From Streptomyces sp. TRM70350 (lineage in GTDB: Bacteria > Actinomycetota > Actinomycetes > Streptomycetales > Streptomycetaceae): a DNA stretch of 64,000 nucleotides. Within the stretch, counting starts at the first letter, position 1. Every line of letters starts with the position of its first letter. The notes below the pieces were generated by a model. That model had not been told where the DNA came from. It searched no databases and worked only from the letters and a program-made list of their open reading frames with translations. The stretch spans positions 662,486 through 726,485 of the forward strand of contig NZ_JAHUXH010000001.1 in NCBI RefSeq assembly GCF_019219825.1, in the 5' to 3' direction. Shown one piece after another: positions 51,963 to 61,056 of the stretch. The translations under genes were made by a program, and so were the position numbers.

Positions 51963-52733
51963 TCAGGAGATGCGATGCACGCGCTGGGTCGTCAGCTCGT
52001 AGCGGGCGCCCACGATGGCGAGTTCACCGGACCTCACCTTGGCCGCCAGGTCGGGCTCGGCGGCGAGGCGGGACCGGACCAGCCGTATGTTCGCGTCGAT
52101 GCTCGCGTCGACGCGGGCGTCACCCTCCTTGGTGTGGTCGATGGCCGGGCTGATCTCGTCGGCCAGGTACTGGATGTGGGCCGGCAGCCGCTCCCCGGAC
52201 TCCTCCGCCGCGACGGCGGCCCCCACGGCACCGCAGGACTGGTGGCCGAGGACCAGGACCAGCGGTATGGCCAGTTCGAGGACCCCGAAGGCGATGCTGC
52301 CGAGCACGGCCTCGTCCAGGACCTCACCGGCGCTGCGCACCGTGAGCAGGTCGCCGAGCCCCTGGTCGAAGACCAGCTCCGGGGGGACGCGGGAGTCGAC
52401 GCAGCTGAGGATCACCGCGAACGGATGCTGACCCGACGTCAGCGCCTGCCGGACGGCCGGTGTCTCGTCCGGGTGCCGCTCCCGGAAGGTGCGCCAGCGC
52501 CGATTGCCCGCCTCCAGCGCGCGCAGGGCCTGCGCGGGGGTGCTGGGGCGGTGGTGCGGCGCTGCGGTGACTGCGGACGCGGGGGAGGCGTCGAGGGCGA
52601 GGCCGGCACCGAGCGCCGCGGCGCCGGTCAGAGCGGCGCGCAGAAGGCCACGGCGGGCGGGCGCCGCCGTGGCGGACGAGGTCGGCTCAAGGCCGGTGCC
52701 TCTGAGGAGGGTGTCATCGAGGTTCACGGCCAT
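51963..52733 (-). CDS. Exported beta-carbonic anhydrase
   Basis: A 256-aa beta-class carbonic anhydrase with an N-terminal export signal (ARRGLLRAALTGAAALGAGL, then SPASA near residue 53), Tat-like with a double arginine. Zinc ligands Cys111 (SCVDSR, with Asp113 and Arg115 forming the catalytic dyad), His164 and Cys167 (GHQSCGA) are all present. It hydrates CO2 outside the membrane. The start has no strong Shine-Dalgarno; ATG 52733 is chosen for its match to a full signal peptide. Confidence 0.92.
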   Translation of the reverse strand: MAVNLDDTLLRGTGLEPTSSATAAPARRGLLRAALTGAAALGAGLALDASPASAVTAAPHHRPSTPAQALRALEAGNRRWRTFRERHPDETPAVRQALTSGQHPFAVILSCVDSRVPPELVFDQGLGDLLTVRSAGEVLDEAVLGSIAFGVLELAIPLVLVLGHQSCGAVGAAVAAEESGERLPAHIQYLADEISPAIDHTKEGDARVDASIDANIRLVRSRLAAEPDLAAKVRSGELAIVGARYELTTQRVHRIS

Positions 52734-53012
52734 GAACGTATGCCTGGGGCGGAGCCGCCGGGTTCACGATACTGAATCATGGTCTGGCATGGTGAATTCA
52801 TGGCCAGGGGTTGATCCGTCCTTGGCGGACACGAGGGACGGACTTGGCCCGACGTCTCCGAGCGATCCGGGGCGCATGATCCCTCTTTCGTGTCGTCGCT
52901 GTCGCCCACGCGTGCGTACGGCCCGCCGACGCCCTGGCAGCACCTGAGAATCATCCAGGTCGGGAGCCGGCGAGCCGGTGCCGCGATACCCGCGCGATCA
53001 CAGGAGACACGG

Positions 53013-54674
53013 ATGGACTACTACGCCCTCGGCACCCACACCCGTCCGGTGACGACCTCGTCCCCCGAAGCCCAGCTGTGGTTCGACCGCGGCCTGATCT
53101 GGACGTACGCCTTCCACCACGAGGAGGCCGTCTCCTGCTTCGAGGCCGCCGCGGCCGCCGACCCGGACTGCGCCATGGCCCACTGGGGCATCGCCTACGC
53201 CCTCGGCCCCAACTACAACAAACCCTGGGAGGCCTTCGACGCCCAGGAACTGGTCCGCACCGTCGACCGCACCCACGCCGCCGTGGAACGCGCCCACGAG
53301 AAGTCGGCCGACGCCACGCCCGTCGAACGCGCCCTGATCGAGGCCCTGCGCGCCCGCTACCCGCGGTCGGAGGCCGTCGAGGACTGCTCGGTGTGGAACG
53401 AGCCCTACGCCGACCGTATGCGCGCGGTGTACGACCTCGCCCCCGACGACCTCGACATCGCCACCCTGTACGCCGACGCCCTGATGAACCTCACGCCCTG
53501 GCAGCTGTGGGACATCCGCACCGGAGAGCCCGCCGAGGGCGCCCGCACCCCGGAGGCCAAGGCCGTCCTCGACCGGGCGATCGCCACCGAGGACGGGGCA
53601 CGGCATCCCGGCGCGCTGCACCTGTACATCCACCTGATGGAGATGTCCGCCACCCCCGAATCGGCCCTGACCGTCGCCGACCGGCTGCGCGGCCTGGTGC
53701 CCGACGCCGGGCACCTTCTGCACATGCCCTCGCACCTGGACGTCCTGTGCGGCGACTACCGGCGCGTCGTCGCGGGCAACAGCGACGCGATCGCCGCCGA
53801 CGAGAAGTTCCTCGCGCGCTCCGGCGCGATGAACTTCTACACCCTGTACCGGTCGCACAACTACCACTTCAAGATCTACGGCGCGATGTTCCTCGGCCAG
53901 TCCCGGACCGCCCTGGAGACCGCCGCCAAGCTGGAAGAGACCATCACGGAGGAACTGCTGCGGGTGCAGAGCCCGCCCATGGCCGACTGGCTGGAGGGCT
54001 TCCTCGCCATGCGGGTCCACGTCCTGATCCGCTTCGGCCGCTGGACGGACATCCTGGAGCTGCCCTTCCCCGAGGACGCGCAGCTCTACTGCGTGACCAC
54101 CGCGATGCTCCACTACGCCCGCGGCATCGCCCTCTCCGCGACCGGCCGGATCGACGAGGCCGAGGCCGAACGGCTGCTGTTCCGCGAGGCCGCCGCCCGG
54201 GTCCCGCAGTCCCGCACCCTGTTCAACAACACCTGTGTCGACATCCTCGCCGTCGCCTCGGAGATGCTCGACGGCGAGCTGGAGTACCGCAAGGGCAACC
54301 ACGCCGAGGCCTTCGCCGCGCTGGAACGGTCGATCGAACTCGACGACAGCCTGCCCTACGACGAGCCCTGGGGCTGGATGCAGCCCACCCGCCACGCCTA
54401 CGGCGCCCTGCTCCTCGAACAGGGCCGGGTCGCCGAGGCCGAGGCGGTCTACCGGGCCGACCTCGGACTCGACGAGACCCTGCCCCGCCCCTTGCAGCAC
54501 CCCGGCAACGTCTGGTCCCTGCACGGTTTCCACGAGTGCCTGATGCGGCTGGGCAAGACGGCGGAGGCCGGGATCGTGGCGCAGCAGCTGAAGATCGCCG
54601 CTGCCCTGGCGGACGTACCGATCGAGTCGTCCTGCTACTGCCGCATGGGGCGGCCCGCCGAGCCCGCGCAGTGA
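53013..54674 (+). CDS. Tetratricopeptide-repeat protein
   Basis: A 553-aa soluble protein rich in TPR-like helix pairs (FHHEEAVSCFEAAAAADPDC, GALHLYIHLMEMSATPESAL, HAEAFAALERSIELDDSLPY, EQGRVAEAEAVYRADLGLDE). The N-terminal AQLWFDRGLIWTYAFHHEEA and the histidine-rich LLHMPSHLDVLCGDYRR and YRSHNYHFKIYGAM are characteristic of a bacterial TPR family whose biochemical role I do not know. There is no signal peptide. AGGAG seven bases before the ATG is clear. Confidence 0.85.
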   Translation: MDYYALGTHTRPVTTSSPEAQLWFDRGLIWTYAFHHEEAVSCFEAAAAADPDCAMAHWGIAYALGPNYNKPWEAFDAQELVRTVDRTHAAVERAHEKSADATPVERALIEALRARYPRSEAVEDCSVWNEPYADRMRAVYDLAPDDLDIATLYADALMNLTPWQLWDIRTGEPAEGARTPEAKAVLDRAIATEDGARHPGALHLYIHLMEMSATPESALTVADRLRGLVPDAGHLLHMPSHLDVLCGDYRRVVAGNSDAIAADEKFLARSGAMNFYTLYRSHNYHFKIYGAMFLGQSRTALETAAKLEETITEELLRVQSPPMADWLEGFLAMRVHVLIRFGRWTDILELPFPEDAQLYCVTTAMLHYARGIALSATGRIDEAEAERLLFREAAARVPQSRTLFNNTCVDILAVASEMLDGELEYRKGNHAEAFAALERSIELDDSLPYDEPWGWMQPTRHAYGALLLEQGRVAEAEAVYRADLGLDETLPRPLQHPGNVWSLHGFHECLMRLGKTAEAGIVAQQLKIAAALADVPIESSCYCRMGRPAEPAQ

Positions 54675-54675
54675 C

Positions 54676-56472
54676 TCAGGCGATGGTGAGCCGGTACCGC
54701 AGTGGGGACCTCCCGGTGATCAGGACGCGGATGCCGTCGGGCGTGAGGGAGCCGTTCATCCACGAGTAGCGTTCCCCCGCGTCGACGACGGGTGGCTGCT
54801 TGCCGCCCGCGCCGTTGCCCGGCCCGAACACGATCCGGTCGTCACCGACGGTGTACGCGGCCTCCCCGCTCACCAACTGGTAGGTGTCGGCCTGCCCCGC
54901 CACGGGCGTGAGCCCGTCGCCGGTCAGCGAGCCGCCGCGCCGGAAGCACAGCTCCAGCGCGAGCGGCACCGCCGACTGCGACACGTCGAAGTCCAACTGC
55001 CAGCCGCCACCGGCGATGTGCCGCACCAGCACCTCGGTGCGCAGGGTCCGCCACTCCTTGGGACGGTGCGGGAAGTCCATCGCCGACCAGAACCGCCCGT
55101 CGTCGGAGAGCGGATAGTCGCCGTCGGCCCGGCGGTGCTGGGGCGGCAGCGGCTGGTGGAACGCGGCCCGCACCTCGGCGTGCAGCCGCCAGCCGCCGTC
55201 CACCCGCTGCAGCCCCTCGGCGCGGAAGTGCCCCAGGGAGAAGAACTGCGGCGACAGCCGCAGCGAGTCCAGGATCGCCGCCCCCTTGCGCATCTTGAAG
55301 AACGTCGGATTGGTGGACAGCCCCGAGGAAATCGCCTGCTCTTCGGGGAAGTCGGTGCCGCCGAAGATCGTCGCGGTGTCCGTGCCACGCCGCACCCGGA
55401 CCAGTCGGCAGTCGGTGTCGTGATGCACGAACTCCTCGGGAAGCGGGGCGGCTTCGGGCAGCGGCCGGGCCAGCTCCGGCCGGTCCAGCACCTCCGCCAG
55501 CCGGTCGCCGAGCGGCGTCTCGCCGAACGTCTGCTCCGTGCCGCGCTCGTGCAGCAGCGCGGCCACCGCGGCGAACCGCCCGTCGCCGTCGCGGATCGCC
55601 ATCTCCCGGTACTGGAGCCAGAACTCCGGCAGGTAACGCAACGCCGTCTGGTCCTGGCGCCGCGAATGCACGCTCTCCACCTCGCCGTTGGGCTCGATGA
55701 CGAAGAGAGTGGCCTTCAGGTTGGCCCGCACATGGTCGTACAGATCTGTACGACCATAGTGGCGGGCCAGTGTCAGCAGCGCCGGGTTGGTGACGACGGC
55801 CGAGTAGGTGGGGCTGCGTTCGCTGTACTCGCCGCCCGGCAGTCGGTCGATGCCCTCCGCCAGCCAGGCGTCGATGCGCCGCGCGTACGCCGGGTCGGGC
55901 CAGCGGCGGTGGATCCGGGCGAGCGCGGAGCACACCAGCCAGCGGTGGTTGGCCGTGTGGACGCCCCCGTGCGCGAGCCCCGGGCCCGCCTTGCGCAGCA
56001 CCCCCGCGACGGTCCGGCGCACGCCCTCGGTCGCCCGGTGCCCGTCCCGCTCCAGCAGGGCGTACGCCAGGTTCAGATCGACCACCGAGAAGGCGGTGTC
56101 CGGCGGCGAGTGCACGGCCCCCTGGTCGTACAGGCCGTCGTCGTACTGCTCCGCCGCGAGCACGTCGGCCAGCTCACCCAGCGGCCCGAGCAGGTCGCGG
56201 GCGTGGTGGTACGCCGAGTCCTCGTGGACGTAGACGGAGGTGAACGTCCGCAGCGCGCGGGCGGCGGCCCGCGCCCGGCCCCGGTCGCGCAGGTCGGTGA
56301 CGGTGTCGCCGTACGTCGTGCGCAGCTCGGCGGCCCGCCGGTCGGCGGTCTCGGTCAGCAGGGACATGAAGGCGGCGTCCGTACGCGATCCGGCCGCGGC
56401 GGGCGCGCCGCTGATCCCGGTGGCCGCGGCGGCCGTCGCGGTCGTGGCGAGGAAGGTTCTACGGGCGATCAT
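54676..56472 (-). CDS. Tat-exported heparinase II/III-like putative polysaccharide lyase
   Basis: A 598-aa protein with a Tat signal (ARRTFLATTATAAAATGISG). An alpha/alpha-toroid half follows (GGVHTANHRWLVCSALARIH, PGGEYSERSPTYSAVVTNPA), then a beta-rich half (FFSLGHFRAEGLQRVDGGWR). This layout resembles heparinase II/III-type lyases; the histidine-, tyrosine- and asparagine-bearing motifs NHRW and YSERSPTYS are candidate catalytic sites. It ends the saccharide ABC operon and overlaps the YesL-like gene by four bases. A carbohydrate substrate is inferred from operon and fold; the exact polymer is unknown. It contains a 26-bp perfect palindrome at 55732-55757. Confidence 0.8.
   Translation of the reverse strand: MIARRTFLATTATAAAATGISGAPAAAGSRTDAAFMSLLTETADRRAAELRTTYGDTVTDLRDRGRARAAARALRTFTSVYVHEDSAYHHARDLLGPLGELADVLAAEQYDDGLYDQGAVHSPPDTAFSVVDLNLAYALLERDGHRATEGVRRTVAGVLRKAGPGLAHGGVHTANHRWLVCSALARIHRRWPDPAYARRIDAWLAEGIDRLPGGEYSERSPTYSAVVTNPALLTLARHYGRTDLYDHVRANLKATLFVIEPNGEVESVHSRRQDQTALRYLPEFWLQYREMAIRDGDGRFAAVAALLHERGTEQTFGETPLGDRLAEVLDRPELARPLPEAAPLPEEFVHHDTDCRLVRVRRGTDTATIFGGTDFPEEQAISSGLSTNPTFFKMRKGAAILDSLRLSPQFFSLGHFRAEGLQRVDGGWRLHAEVRAAFHQPLPPQHRRADGDYPLSDDGRFWSAMDFPHRPKEWRTLRTEVLVRHIAGGGWQLDFDVSQSAVPLALELCFRRGGSLTGDGLTPVAGQADTYQLVSGEAAYTVGDDRIVFGPGNGAGGKQPPVVDAGERYSWMNGSLTPDGIRVLITGRSPLRYRLTIA
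55732..55757. repeat. 26-bp perfect palindrome inside coding sequence
   Basis: The 13-base arm ATGGTCGTACAGA (55732-55744) is followed directly by its exact complement (to 55757). On the coding strand it spans YGRTDLYDH and uses TAT, GGT, CGT, ACA and GAT in succession, codons ending in A or T that are rare elsewhere in this gene. Confidence 0.9.
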
Positions 56473-57059
56473 GCGCTCTCCTGTCGTACGTCGACGGCGG
56501 TCAGAGCCAGGGCCAGCGGCCCCGGCGCGAGAAGGGCCAGCGGCAGCAGCATCCATCCGCACAGCACGGCCGCGGCGAGAGCGAGCAGGACCAGGCCGCT
56601 CCCGCCCGGATCCCGTACGGCGTCCCGGGCCGCCTCGCGCACGGCCGCGGGCCAGTCGGTGAGCGAGGCCGGCCGGGCGCACGCGCGCAGTCCCACGACC
56701 GTCGCGCCCGCCCCGATCGCCCCCGCGAGCACGGCGAACAGCCGCGCCCCCGGCAGCCCGGCCCCCGCCAGCGCCAGATCCGCGACCAGCAGCAGCACCC
56801 CGGCGAGGAGCACTGCCCCGGCGGCCAGATCCCCGCCCCGCAGCCGCTGCCGCAGCAGGGCGAAGTACCGCCCGGCCGTGGCGGGCCGGTCCTCGCGTAC
56901 GCCGCGCAGCACCGCGCACGCCGTGGACAGCGCCGCCGGTACGGTCACCAGCGGCAGACACGCCACGGTCGTCGCCAGGCCCACGCTGAGCACATCCGCG
57001 AACAGCGTCGCGCGGGGACCGAACAGCTCGCCCGGCTCCCGGGGCGTGCGCACGCTCAT
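56469..57059 (-). CDS. YesL/DUF624-like membrane protein
   Basis: A 196-aa protein with five hydrophobic segments (VLSVGLATTVACLPLVTVPA, GAVLLAGVLLLVADLALAGA, LLALAAAVLCGWMLLPLALL and others). The N-terminal layout and its place at the end of a saccharide ABC permease pair fit the YesL/DUF624 family, which accompanies carbohydrate importers and has no defined role. It overlaps both neighbours by four bases (ATGA). Confidence 0.75.
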   Translation of the reverse strand: MSVRTPREPGELFGPRATLFADVLSVGLATTVACLPLVTVPAALSTACAVLRGVREDRPATAGRYFALLRQRLRGGDLAAGAVLLAGVLLLVADLALAGAGLPGARLFAVLAGAIGAGATVVGLRACARPASLTDWPAAVREAARDAVRDPGGSGLVLLALAAAVLCGWMLLPLALLAPGPLALALTAVDVRQESA

Positions 57060-57919
57060 CCCTTGACCCCCGAACTGGCCATGCCCTCCACCAGGAACCG
57101 CTGGAAGGCCAGGAAGAACAGCACGATCGGCAGCAGCGCGATCACCGACATCGCGAACATCGGACCGAACGACGACTGGCTGGAGGCGTCCACGAACGTC
57201 CGCAGCGCCAGCGTCAGCGTGAACTTCTCCGGCGAGAAGAGGTAGATCAGCTGGGTGAAGAAGTCGTTCCAGGTCCAGATGAAGGTGAAGATCGCCGTGG
57301 TGATCAGCGCGGGCCGGGTGAGCGGCAGGATCACCAGGAAGAAGCTGCGGAACGGACCGCAGCCGTCGATGCGCGCCGCCTCCTCCAGCTCGCGCGGCAG
57401 CCCGCGCATGAACTGCACGATCAGGAAGACGAAGAAGGCCTCCGTCGCCAGGAACTTGGGCAGGATCAGCGGCCAGTAGGTGTTCACCATGCCGAGCTGG
57501 TTGAAGATGATGTACTGCGGGATCAGCACCGCGTGGTGCGGCAGCATGATCGTGGCGATCATGAACGCGAACAGCGGGCCCCGGAAGCGGAACCGCAGCC
57601 GCGCGAAGGCGTACGCGGCCAGCGAGCACGACAGCACGTTGCCGACGACCGCGCCGCCCGCGATCAAAAGGGAGTTGCCGAGCAGCCGGGCCACGGAGAC
57701 GTCGTTGACGCCGTCCAGGGCGGTGGAGTAGTTCGACCACTCCAGGCGGCTCGGCAGCAGCCGCAGGCTGGCGATCACCTCGTCCGCGGGCTTGAGCGAG
57801 GTCGCCAGCAGCCAGGCCAGCGGGTACAGCATCACCAGCAGGGCGGCCAGACAGCCGACGTGCAGCGCCACACGACGCCACGGAACAGAGTTGCGGACGG
57901 CGGGAGTTGCCGTAGTCAT
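57056..57919 (-). CDS. Carbohydrate ABC transporter permease (MalG-type)
   Basis: A 287-aa inner-membrane permease with six helices. The EAA loop that docks on the ATPase is LPRELEEAARIDGCGPFRSFFL. FKMPLR-type surroundings are replaced by TSLKPADEVIASLRLLPS near the N-terminus, as usual for MalG. It imports an oligosaccharide with the MalF-type partner upstream. No ATPase gene is in the operon; Streptomyces often use the shared ATPase MsiK instead. ATGA overlaps join it to both neighbours. Confidence 0.93.
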   Translation of the reverse strand: MTTATPAVRNSVPWRRVALHVGCLAALLVMLYPLAWLLATSLKPADEVIASLRLLPSRLEWSNYSTALDGVNDVSVARLLGNSLLIAGGAVVGNVLSCSLAAYAFARLRFRFRGPLFAFMIATIMLPHHAVLIPQYIIFNQLGMVNTYWPLILPKFLATEAFFVFLIVQFMRGLPRELEEAARIDGCGPFRSFFLVILPLTRPALITTAIFTFIWTWNDFFTQLIYLFSPEKFTLTLALRTFVDASSQSSFGPMFAMSVIALLPIVLFFLAFQRFLVEGMASSGVKG

Positions 57920-58854
57920 CGGTCCCCCTCGGAGGCGTAGAAGACCCAGGAGCGCGAGGTGCGGAACAGCACGGCCGTGACCGCGCCGATGACGATCAGC
58001 AGCACCCAGGCCATGGCCGAGGCGTAGCCCATGTGGGAGGCGACGAAGCCGCGGTCGTAGAGGTAGAGCGTGTAGAAGAGGGTCGAGTCTGCCGGTCCGC
58101 CCTTGCCCGCGCTGACCGCGAAGGCCGGGGTGAAGACCTGGAAGGCCTGGATGGTCTGCAGGACGAGGTTGAAGAACAGCACCGGCGACAGCATGGGGAT
58201 CGTGATGTGCGCGAACTGGCGCCAGCGGCTCGCCCCGTCGACGGCGGCCGCCTCGTACAGCTCGCCGGGTATCTGCAGCAGTCCCGCGAGGAAGATGACC
58301 ATCGGCGCGCCGAACTGCCACACCGTCAGCAGCGCGACCGCGAACAGCGCCCAGCCCGGCTTGTTGACCCAGCCGCCGGTGCCGAACAGGTTGTCCACGG
58401 TGCCGCCGTCGTTGAAGATCGCCCGCCAGACCAGGGCGATCGACATCGAGGCGCCCAGCAGCGAGGGCGCGTAGAAGGCCGAGCGGTAGAAGGCCCGGCC
58501 GCGGCGCATCGACTTCAGCGCGAGCGCCACGGTCAGGGCGAGCGCGAGCTGCAGCGGTACGGCGACGACGACGTACGTCAGCGTCGCGACCACCGAACGC
58601 CAGTAGCGCGGGTCCTCGGTGAACATCTGCGTGTAGTTGCGCAGGCCCACCCAGCTCGGCGGGTTGAACAGGTCGTAGTCGGTGAACGACAGGTACAGCG
58701 AGACGGCCATCGGCAGCAGCGTCAGCACGCACGCGCCGAGCACCCAGGGGGACAGGAACACCCAGGCGGCGCCCTCGCGTCGGCGGCGCGCGGGCCTGCC
58801 CGGCACGGCAACGCGCTTCGGGGGTGCGGCCGTCGGCACTTCCGTGGTGGTCAT
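57916..58854 (-). CDS. Carbohydrate ABC transporter permease (MalF-type)
   Basis: A 312-aa permease with six membrane helices. The N-terminal AAWVFLSPWVLGACVLTLLP and DLFNPPSWVGLRNYTQMFTE are typical. The EAA loop is IPGELYEAAAVDGASRWRQF followed by AHITIPMLSP. It pairs with the downstream MalG-type subunit. Its ATG overlaps the stop of the binding-protein gene by four bases. Confidence 0.93.
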   Translation of the reverse strand: MTTTEVPTAAPPKRVAVPGRPARRRREGAAWVFLSPWVLGACVLTLLPMAVSLYLSFTDYDLFNPPSWVGLRNYTQMFTEDPRYWRSVVATLTYVVVAVPLQLALALTVALALKSMRRGRAFYRSAFYAPSLLGASMSIALVWRAIFNDGGTVDNLFGTGGWVNKPGWALFAVALLTVWQFGAPMVIFLAGLLQIPGELYEAAAVDGASRWRQFAHITIPMLSPVLFFNLVLQTIQAFQVFTPAFAVSAGKGGPADSTLFYTLYLYDRGFVASHMGYASAMAWVLLIVIGAVTAVLFRTSRSWVFYASEGDR

Positions 58855-60137
58855 GACCTCAGCTCCGCCTTCGCCTCGGTGATGTAGTTCTCGGCCGCCT
58901 CGCGGGGCGACATCCGCTCGTACGAGACCTGGTCGTAGTCCCGCTGGAAGGTCGTCTGCAGGGCGCTGTCGCCCGAAGGCGGCGCCTGCGGCGGGGCGTT
59001 GAGCTTGCCTTCGACGGTGGCCTGGTACTCGTAGATGACCTTGTCGAAGTCCGTGAGGTCGGGGGCGATCTCCTCGCGCAGGGTCTCGTTCACCGGCATG
59101 CTGCGCGTCGCGCCGAGGACGCGTGCGGCGCCCGGGTCGTTGAGCATGAAGTCGATCAGCCGGGCCGCCTCCTCGGGATGCTCGGTGTTGGCGGCGATGC
59201 CCATGAACATCGACGGCTTGAAGTACTGGCCGGGCGTGCCGTCCTCGCCGGACGGCATCGGCGCGAGCGTCACGCCCTCGCCGACCAGGGCGACGAAACC
59301 GCTTGCGGGCGCGTCCCAGTTGATGTCCACGATGGCCTTGCCGCGGCCCAGCGGGGTGTTCTCCACGGTGCCGTCGAGCTGGGTGGTCTGCTCGGCGGGG
59401 GAGACCACACCCTCCTGGCGGAGCCGGTCGGTGAAGGTCCACCAGCGCGTCAGGTCGTCGGCGGTGAAACCGAGTCCGCCGTCCTCGGTGTAGAGGTCCT
59501 TGCCCTGACCGCGCAGCCACACCTCGAAGGCGTCCTCGCTCTGCCCCGGATCGGTGGCCGCCGGCGCGCCCGTCTTCTCGGCCAGGGCCCGCATCGCGTC
59601 GGCCCACTCGCGCCACGTCCACGCCCCGCTCGGCAGCGGAACGCCGGTCGCCTTCCACTGCTCGGCGTCGTAGATCACCGCCTCGGTGCCGCGCCCCTGC
59701 GGAACGGCGTACAGCCTGCCGTCCGACGCGCCGGTGGCCAGCAGGCCCGCGTCGATCTCGTCGGTCCGCAGCACGGACCTCTGACGGCCGAGGTCGTAGA
59801 GCACACCGCCCGACGCGTACTGGTCGATCATGCGGTAGTCGAGCTGCATCACATCGGGGGCGTCGCCGCCGGCGGCCTGCGTGGCCAGCTTCTGCTTGTA
59901 GGTGTCGTAGCCGGAGAACGACGACTGCACCTCGATGCCGGGGAACTTCTTCTCGAAGAGCCCGATCGCCTCCTCGGTCCTGGCCGCCCGGTCCGGATTG
60001 CCCCACCAGGTGTAGCGCAGCACGACCTTGCCGCCGCTGCTGCCCGACTCGGTCCCACCCGAGCAGCCGGACAGCACCGCGCACAGTGCGAGCACGACCG
60101 CCGTGACACAGGACCTCCTCGTCCTGTTTCCGGGCAT
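58851..60137 (-). CDS. Extracellular saccharide-binding lipoprotein
   Basis: A 428-aa family-1 solute-binding protein. The signal peptide VTAVVLALCAVLSGC ends in a lipobox with Cys25, so it is anchored outside the membrane. YTWWGNPDRAARTEEAIGLF, KFPGIEVQSSFSGYDTYKQK and DAPDVMQLDY fit the family that captures oligosaccharides. AGAGGGG stands eight bases before ATG 60137; GTG 60146 is too close to it. It is first gene of the five-gene operon. A LacI-type operator lies just upstream. Confidence 0.93.
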   Translation of the reverse strand: MPGNRTRRSCVTAVVLALCAVLSGCSGGTESGSSGGKVVLRYTWWGNPDRAARTEEAIGLFEKKFPGIEVQSSFSGYDTYKQKLATQAAGGDAPDVMQLDYRMIDQYASGGVLYDLGRQRSVLRTDEIDAGLLATGASDGRLYAVPQGRGTEAVIYDAEQWKATGVPLPSGAWTWREWADAMRALAEKTGAPAATDPGQSEDAFEVWLRGQGKDLYTEDGGLGFTADDLTRWWTFTDRLRQEGVVSPAEQTTQLDGTVENTPLGRGKAIVDINWDAPASGFVALVGEGVTLAPMPSGEDGTPGQYFKPSMFMGIAANTEHPEEAARLIDFMLNDPGAARVLGATRSMPVNETLREEIAPDLTDFDKVIYEYQATVEGKLNAPPQAPPSGDSALQTTFQRDYDQVSYERMSPREAAENYITEAKAELRS

Positions 60138-60162
60138 GCGGGTCACCCCTCTCCAGACTGTA

Positions 60163-60174
60163 GAAAGCGCTTGC
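60163..60174. promoter_or_regulatory. LacI-family operator-like site
   Basis: GAAAGCGCTTGC contains the core AAGCGCTT typical of LacI-family operators. It lies 25 bp before the binding-protein start and 77 bp before the divergent, decayed oxidoreductase gene. No LacI gene is in the window. Confidence 0.65.
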
Positions 60175-60250
60175 GCCCTTCTGGGACCCTAGGGACGTCC
60201 GGATGTCACGACAAGACCCGCGCACGCATCATCGGAACGAAAGGCTCCGC

Positions 60251-60960
60251 ATGCCCCTGGACCCCGCGCCCCGACGCCGCTGTGCCGTGGTGGGCCTCGG
60301 CGCCCGCGCCCGGCTCCACACCCAGGCGCTCACCGGCCCGCACGCCGACCGGGCCGAACTCGTGGCGTTCTGCGACGTCAACGCGCACCGCATGGCCGTG
60401 CACAACGCATGGATCGCGCCCGCCGGGGCGGTCCCGGCGTAACGGGCCGAGGACTTCGACGAGATGCTGCGCCCCGAGCGGATCGACCTCGTGGTGGTGT
60501 GCACGGTGGACCGCACGCACGACGAGTGCATCGTGCGCGCCCTGGAGACGGGCTGCGACGTCGTCACCGAGAAACTGATGACGACGGACACCGACCGCGC
60601 CCGCCGTATCCCGGACGCCGGGCGGCGCACCGGCGGCCGAGGGTGACCCCTTCGCCCTGCGCCTCGCCGACGAACCGCTGCTCAAGTCCCTCTACCTGGA
60701 CGCCGAGTCGGAGGACGGCTACCACCGCGACCAGAACGTCTTCGCGCCGGGCGTGACCATCGAGGACGACATGGCGGTCCTCGTCCGCTACGACTCCGGC
60801 GCCACCCTGACGTACCACCTCACCGCCTACGCGCCCTGGGACGTCAGCACCGGCACTCACACACACCGGTAGCGGGGCGACACCCGCATCGTCGACCGGC
60901 CGCTGTCCCGGAAGGAGTTCCTCGCGCCCGTCGACCAGGGCCTGTCCGGCGGATCGGGCA
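60251..60960 (+). pseudogene. Gfo/Idh/MocA oxidoreductase pseudogene
   Basis: The gene begins well (PRRRCAVVGLGARARLHTQA, with the Rossmann motif) but hits an in-frame TAA at 60440-60442. It continues in the same frame (DEMLRPERIDLVVVCTVDRT, CDVVTEKLMTTDTDRAR, the EK lysine being the usual catalytic one). After GRRTGG some 120 residues are missing. The text resumes in another frame as GDPFALRLADEPLLKSLYLD, EDGYHRDQNVFAPGVTIEDD and YDSGATLTYHLTAYAPWD, again with a stop. It is divergent from the saccharide operon across a LacI-type site, so it was probably the matching sugar dehydrogenase. Confidence 0.85.
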
Positions 60961-61056
60961 GCTCCAAGGGGCGGTGTCTCATCAGCGCGGATCGGCGTGC
61001 CAAGCCCCGCGATCCCGGCATGATCCGCCGCACAGGCCCTTGGCGGCGGCGTCGGA

